Source: Spirochaetota bacterium
Lineage (GTDB): Bacteria > Spirochaetota > UBA4802 > UBA5550
Length of the DNA stretch: 64,000 nt
Assembly (NCBI GenBank): GCA_016933025.1
Contig: JAFGBT010000014.1
Span: 1 to 64,000, forward strand
Direction: 5' to 3'
Under the pieces are notes generated by a model. It saw only the letters and a list, made by a program, of their open reading frames with translations. It had not been told where the DNA came from and did no database searches. Position 1 is the stretch's first letter; every line of letters starts with the position of its first letter. A program made the translations under genes and the position numbers. This document shows, one piece after another, positions 7,439-16,789 of this stretch.

Positions 7439-8992
7439 ATGAAAAAAATACATCCTTTCATCATAATTCCGGCCTGCGCGGTGGTTTTACTTACCGGCGG
7501 CGTCGCGCTTTTTTCTCAGACCGTCAAGGATATCATGATGAACAAACGCGGGGTTGAGCTTGGCGAATCGAACAGGCTTGATGAGGCGATACGTGAGTTC
7601 GACAAGGCGATTGATCTCCGAGATAAGGCCACGGCAAAGGTATATCACAACAAAGGGTTCGCGCTCGAGCAGAAGGACGACCTCCAAGGAGCGATCAAGA
7701 ATTACGAAGAGGCGTGGAAAAGAAATCCGCGGCAGATTGTCACCGGAGAGCGGCTCGGATTTTCCTACTACCGGATTGAGGATTATGACCGCGCAGTGCT
7801 CATGGGAGAAGCGGTGCTGAGGATTGACCCGCAGAACAAGGAGATACCGCGGTGGCTTCCCGACGCTTACCGGAAACGGGTGGAGAAGCGCCAGGATGCC
7901 CTGAAGGACGAACAACGGGGGAAAGACGATGAGATCATGCGGAAGCTCGACGAGAAGGACAGAGAAAAGGCCGAGCAGATGAGGGAAAAAGAAAAAGACT
8001 GGGTATTCTATTTTGCCCTTGATGGGATGTTCCGCAGCGGCCTCTTTTACGGGCACAAGTCGCATATGATGGGCCTCTACAACACCTCCCCGCACGGGTT
8101 CAGGGTGCTGACGGACCGCGGGCTGGTCGTTGACGTGCCGGTATCCCTCACCATGAAGATCAAGCCGGTTCCCGTGTTCGAAATCGACCTCAAGGCGGAG
8201 AAGCCCTGGCTTGGCGGCCAGATGCCGAATTTCATCGTGCAGGCGGAATCCGTCGAATTCCTATTCCATATAAAGACCGTGACCTTCGGCGCAGGATTTA
8301 TGGTCAACCATTATGACAGCAATGCGGCTTTTTATCGCCGCTACAAGCTCTGGGACCCGAAGGTGGGGATCATCGGCGGGTATCGGAAAGACGATGTGGA
8401 TTTAAAATTGACCTGGTATCCACGCATGCTCTGGATGGATCCGAGTTCGTCAACGGGCAAGACACTCGATACGGGGCGGCTCCGAATAGATTACGAGTGG
8501 CGCGTGAAATCGTTCATCAAAATATACGCGCTCATAGATGCCCGCGATTACTACGTGTTCTGCCATTCCTTGGACTGGAGGGTCTTTTACGCGAGCCTCT
8601 GGCAGCATTCGGAAAATGTCGCAGATTACTGGGGTGTCTATGACATCGGGCTGGGCGTGTCGTTCATCGACCTGGTCTACCGTGCGGACGATATAAAGTT
8701 TAACCTCTCCTTTGACTGGACCGAGCGGTTCTACCTCCGCAGCCTGGAGAAAGAGGCGCCGTATACTCTTGCGCCGAACGGTCAGGGATGGTTCGGCCTG
8801 GACCTCAGGAAGTGGTCGAAGGGTAAGCCCTTCTCCGGTTTCCACGGGATTTCGCAGGTACTTGGCTTGCGGTTCGACGAGCAGCTGTCGAAGAACTTTT
8901 TCATGTACCAGAAAATTATCCTTGAACTCGCCGACCAGAATGCGGAGCACCATGAGTTCAACTTTCTGGCTGGCATGGGCTTCAAGATATAG
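7439..8992 (+). CDS. Exported TPR protein with C-terminal beta-barrel-like domain
   Basis: This 517-residue protein has a likely signal peptide (residues 1-26, hydrophobic core then LFSQ). Residues about 30-135 form three TPR-like helical hairpins. Residues about 143-187 are a highly charged helix rich in K, E, D and R. From about 188 to the C-terminus the sequence alternates aromatic and polar residues in strand-like blocks and ends with AGMGFKI, as in outer-membrane beta-barrels. I infer an outer-membrane protein with a periplasmic TPR arm. suhB starts 4 bp after its stop, suggesting co-transcription. Family not recognised. Confidence 0.7.
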   Translation: MKKIHPFIIIPACAVVLLTGGVALFSQTVKDIMMNKRGVELGESNRLDEAIREFDKAIDLRDKATAKVYHNKGFALEQKDDLQGAIKNYEEAWKRNPRQIVTGERLGFSYYRIEDYDRAVLMGEAVLRIDPQNKEIPRWLPDAYRKRVEKRQDALKDEQRGKDDEIMRKLDEKDREKAEQMREKEKDWVFYFALDGMFRSGLFYGHKSHMMGLYNTSPHGFRVLTDRGLVVDVPVSLTMKIKPVPVFEIDLKAEKPWLGGQMPNFIVQAESVEFLFHIKTVTFGAGFMVNHYDSNAAFYRRYKLWDPKVGIIGGYRKDDVDLKLTWYPRMLWMDPSSSTGKTLDTGRLRIDYEWRVKSFIKIYALIDARDYYVFCHSLDWRVFYASLWQHSENVADYWGVYDIGLGVSFIDLVYRADDIKFNLSFDWTERFYLRSLEKEAPYTLAPNGQGWFGLDLRKWSKGKPFSGFHGISQVLGLRFDEQLSKNFFMYQKIILELADQNAEHHEFNFLAGMGFKI

Positions 8993-8995
8993 CCA

Positions 8996-9784
8996 ATGCA
9001 GGGAGAATTCGTCCGGTTCGCCCGGGACATAGCCATCGAGGCGGGCGCGCTTTTACTGAAGGGGTTCAGATCGGAGAGTACCATCATATCCTACAAGAGC
9101 AGGACCGACCTGGTGACCGATGTGGACAGGAGTTCGGAAGCCTTCCTGGTCGGAAGGATTTCGGACCGGTTTCCGGATCACGCCATTATTGCGGAGGAAG
9201 GAAGCAGGAAGGACGCGGCCGGCGGATATCTCTGGTACGTTGATCCCCTTGATGGAACGAATAATTTCGCACACGGCATCCCCTTTTTCTGCGTTTCCAT
9301 CGGCATCTTTTCGCTTAATGAGAGCCGGGTCGTCGCGGGAGTGGTTTACAATCCATATCTGGATGAGATGTTCACGGCGGAGCGGGGCGGGGGGGCATTT
9401 TTGAATGGCAAACCCGTACATGTTTCCCTTACGGCTGACGCGGGGATTTCTCTGATTGCGACCGGATTTCCGTACGACAGAACCCAATCGGGCAATAATA
9501 ACCTGATGGAGTTCAACCGCATACTGCCGCAAGTCCAGGGCGTGCGGCGGATGGGGGCGGCTGCCATAGACCTTTCATATGTGGCCTGCGGAAGGCTTGA
9601 TGGCTACTGGGAAGCAAAGCTTTTCCCGTGGGATATGGCTGCCGGGAGCCTCTTGGTTGAGGAGGCGGGCGGAACAGTTACCCGCTACGACGGCGGTCAA
9701 TTTTATCCGGATTATCCTGAAATACTGGCGACCAACGGTAAGATACATAAAGAGATGAGTATAATACTCTCGCGTCGCGAATAG
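8996..9784 (+). CDS. suhB: Inositol-1-monophosphatase family protein
   Basis: This 262-residue Mg-dependent sugar/inositol phosphatase has all family motifs: the metal-binding Glu pair in AEEGS (66-70), DPLDGTNNF (83-91) and WDMAAG (212-217). These residues bind the metals and water that hydrolyse the phosphomonoester. The length is normal for the family. In spirochaetes it could supply myo-inositol or act on other sugar phosphates; the sequence does not decide. It begins only 3 bp after the previous stop, with a weak ribosome binding site, so translational coupling is likely. Confidence 0.92.
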   Translation: MQGEFVRFARDIAIEAGALLLKGFRSESTIISYKSRTDLVTDVDRSSEAFLVGRISDRFPDHAIIAEEGSRKDAAGGYLWYVDPLDGTNNFAHGIPFFCVSIGIFSLNESRVVAGVVYNPYLDEMFTAERGGGAFLNGKPVHVSLTADAGISLIATGFPYDRTQSGNNNLMEFNRILPQVQGVRRMGAAAIDLSYVACGRLDGYWEAKLFPWDMAAGSLLVEEAGGTVTRYDGGQFYPDYPEILATNGKIHKEMSIILSRRE

Positions 9785-9909
9785 TAATTGTATACAATTA
9801 GCCGATATGCGTTGTCGGACATGCTAATTTTACATTTCACGTAAAATTTGGTGTCTTTTTGGTGTTTTTAAACCGAAAGGAATAGTATCACCCAAGATTC
9901 TACGGGTGT

Positions 9910-10017
9910 GTGACATCGAATTACGTTTACATCGTTGTTAATAAAAAAGATCGCTACAGCGATATGGAGTCCCGGCTCGAAACGCAGATTTCAGCCGAGA
10001 GGAAAATTAAAATTTGA
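9910..10017 (+). other. Possible small ORF in the leader of the tri-PilZ gene
   Basis: A GTG at 9910 opens a 35-codon frame ending at TGA 10015-10017. The product starts MTSNYVYIVV and contains the helix-like SDMESRLETQI. It is in the same frame as the tri-PilZ gene that starts at TTG 10045, so only the TGA separates them. It could be a leader peptide, an N-terminal extension cut off by a point mutation or sequencing error, or chance. A small hairpin (9950-9963) lies inside it. No good ribosome binding site precedes it. Confidence 0.3.
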
Positions 10018-10044
10018 TTCATATTTTCCGGGTCCGGTTATCAA

Positions 10045-13000
10045 TTGAGCAATAAAAGAAAGCATATCAGGGTGTCATACGAAAAAAAGGTAGAACTGTT
10101 TGCCGATGGAAGAACCTTTTCCGGAAAATCAATTGATATAAGCAACAGCGGGATCCAGGTCGTTGTCAATGACCCGGTCTCTCACGTATCAGTTCAGAGA
10201 ATTGCCTTCACGCTGCCGGTCGGCCCGGACGTGCTTCACATTCCATGCAGGGTTACTCGGAGCGAAAGCAGCAGCCCGGAAGATGACGGGCAGGTCCTGG
10301 GAATTGAATTTTCCTATCAGACTGAAGCGCAGATGCTTCTCGTCGAGAACTTTATCAGGGATATGAAGAACAACCAGCTGTCGCATGCCCCTGAAAAGTC
10401 CGACCTTAGAATTATTCCGCGGACCGCCTGTAATCTCCTAATGGTCTCAATCGATAAAAGCAATGTCACTATCGTGTCCATCGATAATATTTCAACCGAA
10501 GGCTGCCTCATCAGCTTCGAGGGAAAGCTCAGGGCACATGAGACGATCGATATCGAATTCTCACTGCCGAGAGATTCCAGGCGGATCAGGGCATCCTGCA
10601 CAGTGGCGTACGTAATAAATGATTATTTCAAGAGCACCAACCGGGCGGGATTATTCTTCACCAGAATGGCCGATATTGATTCGATCAAGATACACAATTT
10701 TATCGTCAAATCTGTTTCCAGCACGGCAATACGAAACATTCAGGAGCGAAGGAACGAACATGTCATCGGGAATGAATACCAGATATACGAACAGGAGAAG
10801 ATCGGCAAATTATTTCTTCTTCTTAAAAAACAAAAGGGACGGATTAATGTTCTTTTTGAGAACAGCATCACGCTTTATGAGCTTCATATAAAAAGCAGCA
10901 TAACGGATGTGGCCATATTCACCACCACGTCGCCGGGTGAAATCGAAGAGATGGATCTGGCAAAATACCTGCCGACCTATTTTTCATTTTACCTGCATGG
11001 ATCAAGCTATTATTTTAAAAGCGAGCTCCTGGATTTCTGCGGCGAGCGACTGACATTTGCGTTCCCCGCCGTTCTCTATCAGTCGGAAAAACGATCCCAT
11101 GAGAGAAGGCACCTCGGGTATGATATTGATATATCAGTGGAAACTGATGAAGCAAAACTTGTCCAGCTCCAGGGAAGGCTGGTCAATATCAGCAGGAGGG
11201 GTTTTCTCTGCAATGTGAATATCGATCCTTCTCAAAAGGAGCTCTTTAAATCGGGACAGCCGGTCTACTATGTCCTGGAGCGTGACCTGGGTCTGGACAG
11301 CTTCGGGGAGATACGGCACCTCAAAGAACACTCATCCTGCGGCGACGGGATTACGATTCAGATGGGAATTGAAGCCGGCATCAGAAGGGCTGATTTCAGG
11401 TTTAAAAAGTTTTCGCGCCGGCAATGGCGGGCGCACAAGCTGCGCAAGAACCGGGACCCGGAGGGAGCGAATCAGGCCCTGCGCTCCGACGTCGTTTCGT
11501 ACATGAACCGTGACGGGAAGGAAATAGTAGCGCTTTTAAATTACACGCACCTTCACGCCGAGGTCCCGGTCGTTATACTCCCGCCCGCTTTTGGAAAGAA
11601 AAAGGAGGCCCTCTCACTGCTGTCCGCGACGCTGATAGAAAACTTCAAACGATACGGCAAGGATATCGTCACGCTCAGGTATGACGGGATCAACAGGCCT
11701 GGCGAAAGTTACCACGAAGACATGTGCCAGAAGCGGGGCTATGAGATGCTCCATTACAGAATAAGCAGCGGGTTGAACGATCTTGAAGCCACCGTTGACT
11801 TTGCATATAATAACGGGCTCTTCAGGCCCGTACGAGTCATCGTGGTGGCGTTCAGCATGTCCGCCCTTGATGCGCGGAAGCTTGCTCTCAAGGACAAAAG
11901 AGTCGATTATCTGGTCAACGTCATGGGGGCCACCTGCGCGCGAAGCGCGTTCAGGAATGTCACCGGCGGGATCGACATCATCGGCAACGCCCGGATCGGC
12001 GTTAAAAACGGTCTTGCCGGCGTTCTCGGGCAGATCCTTGACCTTGACACTGTAGCGCGGGACCTGATTGAGAACAAATACGCATATCTCGCGGACGCGC
12101 GGCATGATATGTCGAAAATCGACATTCCGGTCACCTGGATTTATGGAAAATATGACCGGTGGATATGCGAGCGGGAAATACTTGATATCATGAGCGTCAG
12201 AGGAGGTGGTCCGCGCGAGGTGATTGAAATACCGACCGGCCATAACCTTCGTTCTAGCGAGGACGCGATAAAAACATTCAAAATGATCACTAACATGATA
12301 TATCGCCAGATCCACGGAAAGAACATCAGGCCCTTTGACCCGGATCGCCAGGGAATGGTGAATCTGATCACCTATGAACGCGAGCGATTGTCCCGGCAGG
12401 TCGAAGTCGATATCAATGAATACTGGAAGGATTATCTCATCGGGGAGAACAGGAACAGCGTTGGCTACGATTTTTACAAAAACTTTGACGAGTTCCGGGA
12501 GTTCCTTTCTTTCCAGGGGTCTCTCGTCGATCTGAGGAATGGCGAAATGATGGCCGACTTCGGCTGCGGAACCGGTATATTCATCGAAAAAGTGCTGGAG
12601 GATCTTGCGTTAAGGGGGATTGACTGCTCTGACACGCGACTTCTTTTGGTCGATCTCGTCCCGGAGGCGCTCGAAAAAACAGGGAAAAAATACGAGCGGC
12701 TCAGGAGCTTATACGGCAGATTTATTCCGAACATTGCCGAGTTGATTCAAATGGACCTGGAACCAAGCCGATTTCTTCCGGTCAAGCGCTTCATGGAAAA
12801 CAGGGATCTGAATTACAATTACTTGAGAAATCGGGTTGAAGGACTTAAAAATACGACCATTGACCTGTTGAATGACCTGCGTTCGGAAAAGTTAGATGAT
12901 GTAATGCGGGGCGCTCCGGTAACCCCCGGCATTCTACAATTTCTCAGGGGGCAGTTCGGCGAGGAGGAAACGAAGGCGATACTCGATTTTAATCGGGCGG

Positions 13001-13581
13001 CTCGCTACCTATCCGGGACACTAACCAAAGCCGACCTGGCTCCGAGTGCTGCATCGCGTACCGGAATGCGGGAGAATGATTATAGTAATCGTGCTGCCTC
13101 TGAGATACGGTTCGATACGCTGTCATTCGGCACCAAGGGCATTGAATTCAATATTAATTTCAATGACAGCACCTTCGATAAGATCACGGCCAGCCTTCTG
13201 GTCAGTTATCTTTTTAATCCCGACGAGGTTGTTTTTGATTTTTATCGACTGCTAAAACCGGGCGGACGGTTGATAGTATCTTCAATGATACCTGACAGCG
13301 ATATATCTCTTATTTTCATAAATTATATCAACAAAGTATGGAGTTTTGAGCTTTCTGCCGAAGAAATGCGAAACAGGGAGCAAAACCTGCTGGCTGCGCG
13401 GACAATGCTTAATGAAGCGGCCGCCCTGTTCCAGCTGGAAGAGGACGGGTATTTCAGATTTTATACGGGCGAGGAACTTGTGTCCATGCTGCAGACGGCG
13501 GGTTTTATCAATATTGACGTGCATTTTTCACTCGGTGACCCGCCACAGGCGGTCATTGCAACAGGCATAAAACCTGCATAG
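10045..13581 (+). CDS. Triple PilZ - LuxD-like acyl hydrolase - methyltransferase fusion protein
   Basis: This 1178-residue soluble fusion protein starts at TTG. Three PilZ (c-di-GMP-binding) domains each keep both motifs: R5-x3-R9 with DISNSG (31-36), R122-x3-R126 with NISTEG (148-153), and R350-x3-R354 with NISRRG (381-386). The third follows a YcgR-like N-terminal segment (about 240-345). Residues about 485-760 form an alpha/beta hydrolase resembling LuxD, the lux acyl-ACP thioesterase. The nucleophile elbow is AFSMS (Ser604), the acid is Asp704 in GKYDRW and the base is His733 in TGHN. Residues about 800-1178 are a SAM methyltransferase with ADFGCGTG (837-844) and FYRLLKPGGRLIV (1066-1078), split by an insert of about 150 residues. 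The acyl ligase starts 1 bp after its stop. I infer c-di-GMP-controlled release and methylation of an acyl product. Confidence 0.82.
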   Translation: MSNKRKHIRVSYEKKVELFADGRTFSGKSIDISNSGIQVVVNDPVSHVSVQRIAFTLPVGPDVLHIPCRVTRSESSSPEDDGQVLGIEFSYQTEAQMLLVENFIRDMKNNQLSHAPEKSDLRIIPRTACNLLMVSIDKSNVTIVSIDNISTEGCLISFEGKLRAHETIDIEFSLPRDSRRIRASCTVAYVINDYFKSTNRAGLFFTRMADIDSIKIHNFIVKSVSSTAIRNIQERRNEHVIGNEYQIYEQEKIGKLFLLLKKQKGRINVLFENSITLYELHIKSSITDVAIFTTTSPGEIEEMDLAKYLPTYFSFYLHGSSYYFKSELLDFCGERLTFAFPAVLYQSEKRSHERRHLGYDIDISVETDEAKLVQLQGRLVNISRRGFLCNVNIDPSQKELFKSGQPVYYVLERDLGLDSFGEIRHLKEHSSCGDGITIQMGIEAGIRRADFRFKKFSRRQWRAHKLRKNRDPEGANQALRSDVVSYMNRDGKEIVALLNYTHLHAEVPVVILPPAFGKKKEALSLLSATLIENFKRYGKDIVTLRYDGINRPGESYHEDMCQKRGYEMLHYRISSGLNDLEATVDFAYNNGLFRPVRVIVVAFSMSALDARKLALKDKRVDYLVNVMGATCARSAFRNVTGGIDIIGNARIGVKNGLAGVLGQILDLDTVARDLIENKYAYLADARHDMSKIDIPVTWIYGKYDRWICEREILDIMSVRGGGPREVIEIPTGHNLRSSEDAIKTFKMITNMIYRQIHGKNIRPFDPDRQGMVNLITYERERLSRQVEVDINEYWKDYLIGENRNSVGYDFYKNFDEFREFLSFQGSLVDLRNGEMMADFGCGTGIFIEKVLEDLALRGIDCSDTRLLLVDLVPEALEKTGKKYERLRSLYGRFIPNIAELIQMDLEPSRFLPVKRFMENRDLNYNYLRNRVEGLKNTTIDLLNDLRSEKLDDVMRGAPVTPGILQFLRGQFGEEETKAILDFNRAARYLSGTLTKADLAPSAASRTGMRENDYSNRAASEIRFDTLSFGTKGIEFNINFNDSTFDKITASLLVSYLFNPDEVVFDFYRLLKPGGRLIVSSMIPDSDISLIFINYINKVWSFELSAEEMRNREQNLLAARTMLNEAAALFQLEEDGYFRFYTGEELVSMLQTAGFINIDVHFSLGDPPQAVIATGIKPA

Positions 13582-13582
13582 T

Positions 13583-15013
13583 ATGGATAGAGCATTGATA
13601 CCAGTTAGTAGTGAGATGAAAATCATAGAAAAAATATATCAATCATTGGGTTCCTGGGGTGATCAGCCGGCATGCATTGAATTGTGTCCCGATAATTCAG
13701 TGGCACACGTATCGGCCCCTCAGCTTAAAGAACGAATTAACGATGCATCGCGCATGCTGAAAAAATACGGGATCAGGAAGGGTTTTATTGCCGCGTTATT
13801 TCTTAATAATTCAATTGACTTCATTTCAATTTTTTTTGCGCTGATTGAAATCGGGGCTACGCCCATACCGGTTAACATGGCATTCCGTGCAATCGAGCTT
13901 GATGAAATATTTTCGAACGCGGATCCTCATGCCGTAATCACGGAGAAGGACCACCTGAAGGTCATCATGAAGTATTTGAGCGGCAGGATCGTCGTTGAAC
14001 GGAATGGAGGAAATTTCCTGATGCGTGATTCTGGTGCGGGCGGTTTCGGCAGGGGGCCGGCCGAGGTCGATCATTCCATTGCTACAATAAATTACACCTA
14101 TCGCGGTTATGGATACCCATTGGGTGCGATGGTGCCGCACATACAGTACCTTTTTGGTTCCGAGCTCCTGCAGGAGGCTGTGCGGTTGGATGCAGGCGAG
14201 CGTCTTCTGGTCGTGCTTCCAATGCCGCATATTTTCACATTAATCGGATGCATTTTTCTTCCACTCATATACGGCATAACACCGGTGATATCACGGAGCA
14301 GGAACCCCCTGCGTTTGTTTGAGACTGTACATGCCTACCAGATACAAAATATACTCGCGGTGCCGGAGCTGTATGAACTGCTTTATAAATTTCGGGATTC
14401 GGCGGGCGATTGTACGCCGCTGAATGCATTTCTATCGGGAGGAAGCGTGATGCCCGATGAAATGTATGGACGACTGGTCGATGAATTCGATGTCGACTTG
14501 ATTCACGGGTACGGTTTGACCGAGTTCACGCCGGTGAGCAGAAACATACGGGGAGATATCAGGCCGGGAACGATCGGCATGGTATGCGACGGTCTCGAAT
14601 ACAAAATTGATCCATGTGATGAATTCGGCTTTGGCGAGATACTGATACGAACAGAGAACATGACAAAGGCGTATTATCGTCGGTCCGCAGAGTCGCGGGA
14701 TGTCTTTCAAAATGGATGGTTCAGAACCGGCGATATTGGACGGGTGGAAGACGGGCATCTGATTTTCAAGCGCGAGAAAAAGAAAACCAGAAAGGTCAAG
14801 GGCAACATGGTTGACCTTCTGGAAGTGCAGAGGATTCTCATGGAATACCCGAAAATGAGAAATGCGATAATAGAGTGCAACGATAGTATCCTCTCTGCGG
14901 CTGTTGAAATTGACTCGGCAAGGAATTTTGATAGCGAGGTTCTTTCAATTAAAAAATTTCTTGAAGATCGGATTGCCGGATATAAAATACCGAAGATATT
15001 TTCACGTATTTAA
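13583..15013 (+). CDS. AMP-forming acyl ligase (ANL superfamily) with altered P-loop
   Basis: This 476-residue adenylate-forming enzyme probably activates a carboxylic or fatty acid for transfer to CoA or the neighbouring ACP. Seen motifs are YGLTEFTP (A5), GWFRTGDIG (A7) and a C-terminal GYKIPK with the likely catalytic Lys (A10). The phosphate-binding loop, usually YTSGTTGxPKG, reads NYTYRGYGYPLGA, so the usual Ser/Thr and Lys are replaced. Some acyl ligases are known to carry a TYRG-type loop, so it need not be inactive. The A8 hinge is also unusual (KREKKKTRKVKGN). The start is 1 bp past the previous stop with no clear Shine-Dalgarno site; ATG 13616 is an alternative. It belongs to the PilZ/ACP/radical SAM locus. 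Confidence 0.82.
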   Translation: MDRALIPVSSEMKIIEKIYQSLGSWGDQPACIELCPDNSVAHVSAPQLKERINDASRMLKKYGIRKGFIAALFLNNSIDFISIFFALIEIGATPIPVNMAFRAIELDEIFSNADPHAVITEKDHLKVIMKYLSGRIVVERNGGNFLMRDSGAGGFGRGPAEVDHSIATINYTYRGYGYPLGAMVPHIQYLFGSELLQEAVRLDAGERLLVVLPMPHIFTLIGCIFLPLIYGITPVISRSRNPLRLFETVHAYQIQNILAVPELYELLYKFRDSAGDCTPLNAFLSGGSVMPDEMYGRLVDEFDVDLIHGYGLTEFTPVSRNIRGDIRPGTIGMVCDGLEYKIDPCDEFGFGEILIRTENMTKAYYRRSAESRDVFQNGWFRTGDIGRVEDGHLIFKREKKKTRKVKGNMVDLLEVQRILMEYPKMRNAIIECNDSILSAAVEIDSARNFDSEVLSIKKFLEDRIAGYKIPKIFSRI

Positions 15014-15130
15014 AATTAACGGCTGGATGATTTCTTTGAACTGAGCGGATTCGTGCATAACCATGCTGACAAGAAATGAAGACGAGTGAATCCATAATGC
15101 AACGTATTAATATAATGAGCAGGTGATGAG

Positions 15131-15403
15131 ATGAAGGATAATAAAATAACCACAGTTGATGCCGATAATCTGAGAGAGAGTATAATAAAGACACTGGCCG
15201 TTATAGCCCGCATAAATGAAAAGGAGATAAACGACTCTATTTTAATTAAGGATGAATTGGGAATTGATTCTATCATGTCATTGGAAATAATTGCGAATAT
15301 TGAGAAGCGTTATAATATTCAGATAAATGAAGAAGACACGATGAATATTACGACTGTCGGCGAGTTTATTGATTATGTGATACATATAATCAATAAAAAA
15401 TAA
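15131..15403 (+). CDS. Acyl carrier protein
   Basis: This 90-residue acidic helical protein has the phosphopantetheine attachment motif GIDSIMSLE, with the modified Ser following Asp. The flanking pattern LIKDELGIDS and the third-helix region NITTVGEFIDYV are typical of ACPs. The ribosome binding site AGGTGATG lies just before the ATG. It sits between the acyl ligase and the B12 radical SAM gene and so is probably a dedicated carrier for this pathway rather than the fatty-acid-synthesis AcpP. Its base composition is visibly more AT-rich than the flanking genes. Confidence 0.9.
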   Translation: MKDNKITTVDADNLRESIIKTLAVIARINEKEINDSILIKDELGIDSIMSLEIIANIEKRYNIQINEEDTMNITTVGEFIDYVIHIINKK

Positions 15404-15426
15404 TAAAGTGAAGTGCGAGGTTGTTT

Positions 15427-16719
15427 TTGAAAATCGGTCTTATCAGTCCGGTCGGAGTGACCACGAGTGATGTGCTTTTAAGCCATATTTTCGATGAAAA
15501 TAGGGACTTGAATAATTATATCCAATCATTTACTCGTGCCATTAGTTCTGGTCTGTTGGTTATTGCGTCTTTGACCCCAGAGGACATAGAAATCAAATTA
15601 ATTGATGATAATTTCGATCGTATAGACTATGATGAACGCTTTGATTTGATCGGAATATCTGCTATGACTCATCAGTCGACTCGTGCATATGAAATTGCCA
15701 ATGAGTTTAAGAAGCGCGGTGTGCCTGTCGTAATTGGAGGAATGCACGCGACAGTATTGCCAAACGAAGTGAAGGAACACTGCGACTCGGTATTCATCGG
15801 CGAGGCGGAAGATACCTGGCCTCTGTTTATTCAGGATTTTAAAAATGGAAGAATATCGGAATTTTACAAATCGGAACGCCTCATCGACATGTCTAAAACG
15901 CCAATTCCGCGATATGATCTCCTAAAAAAGGAAAAATATAAAGTAATATGGCTGCAAACGAGCAGGGGCTGTCCGCATGATTGCGAGTTTTGCGGTTCTT
16001 CAAGGGTATATGGATATAAATACAGGCATAAAACGATCGACCAGGTGATTGATGAATTACATGTTATACATGCCATATGGCCTGACGCACGCATCAATTT
16101 CGCAGATGACAATCTACTGGTGGATAGATCGTTCTCGAAAAAATTATTCACGGAATTAAAGAAGTTTAATTTTAGATGGTTTGCCCAGACTGACATATCT
16201 ATCGCTGAAGACGAGGAATTTCTTAAAGAGTTGAAAGATGCGGGTTGTACGACGCTTTTCATCGGTTTTGAGAGTATATCAGAAAATAGCTTGATGACGA
16301 TAAATAAAAACAAATGGAAATTGAAGCATCTGAAAAATTATCCCCAGGCGATAGAAAACGTCCAGTCAAAAGGGATCGGCATTGTCGGTGCTTTTATCAT
16401 AGGTCTGGATGGTGATACGAAAGAGACCTTTCAGGAGCTCATAGATTTTATTGTCAATAATCGTATCTATACGCCCCAGATTACAATATTGACGCCTCTC
16501 CCGGGCACCAGGCTGTACGAACGGCTAGAAAATGAAAATAGACTTTTACATATACCGTGGAATCACTATACATTTACCGAGGTCAGTTATATTCCAAAAA
16601 ATATGTCGGCTGTTGAATTACAGAACGGTCTGTATGAAATATACGAAAAGGTATACAATAAAGAAGTGAGGGCTGCAGTATTAAGGCATTTTAAAAATAT
16701 CTTTAAAGAAATCAATTAA
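15427..16719 (+). CDS. B12-binding-domain radical SAM protein
   Basis: This protein of about 430 residues has an N-terminal cobalamin-binding Rossmann domain (GISAMTHQSTRAYEIA, VVIGGMHATVLP, FIGEAEDTW) and a radical SAM core with SRGCPHDCEFC. The family does methylations, ring closures and other radical chemistry on unactivated carbons; the reaction here cannot be read from sequence. Two in-frame TTG starts exist. TTG 15427 is chosen because GCGAGG (15415-15420) is then 6 bp upstream; for TTG 15421 the spacing would be zero. It follows the ACP gene by 23 bp and is probably in one operon with it. The gene is AT-rich relative to the region upstream of 13.5 kb. Confidence 0.88.
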   Translation: MKIGLISPVGVTTSDVLLSHIFDENRDLNNYIQSFTRAISSGLLVIASLTPEDIEIKLIDDNFDRIDYDERFDLIGISAMTHQSTRAYEIANEFKKRGVPVVIGGMHATVLPNEVKEHCDSVFIGEAEDTWPLFIQDFKNGRISEFYKSERLIDMSKTPIPRYDLLKKEKYKVIWLQTSRGCPHDCEFCGSSRVYGYKYRHKTIDQVIDELHVIHAIWPDARINFADDNLLVDRSFSKKLFTELKKFNFRWFAQTDISIAEDEEFLKELKDAGCTTLFIGFESISENSLMTINKNKWKLKHLKNYPQAIENVQSKGIGIVGAFIIGLDGDTKETFQELIDFIVNNRIYTPQITILTPLPGTRLYERLENENRLLHIPWNHYTFTEVSYIPKNMSAVELQNGLYEIYEKVYNKEVRAAVLRHFKNIFKEIN

Positions 16720-16721
16720 TA

Positions 16722-16749
16722 TTGCAATATTGCTGAAATATAGTATACT
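16722..16749 (+). promoter_or_regulatory. Candidate promoter before the kinase/HD-GYP gene
   Basis: TTGCAA (16722-16727) and TATACT (16744-16749) are separated by 16 bp, about 40 bp upstream of the ATG at 16790. It would allow transcription of the kinase separately from the biosynthetic genes. Motif-based only. Confidence 0.35.
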
Positions 16750-16789
16750 CAATTTAATTCGTATTTAATATGATTATCAGGATCGAGAG

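Noticed and set aside
9940-10017. Hairpins before the tri-PilZ gene considered as a c-di-GMP (GEMM) riboswitch
   Set aside because: The conserved GEMM core segments are absent; only short stems (ATCGCT/AGCGAT and CGGCT/AGCCG) are seen.
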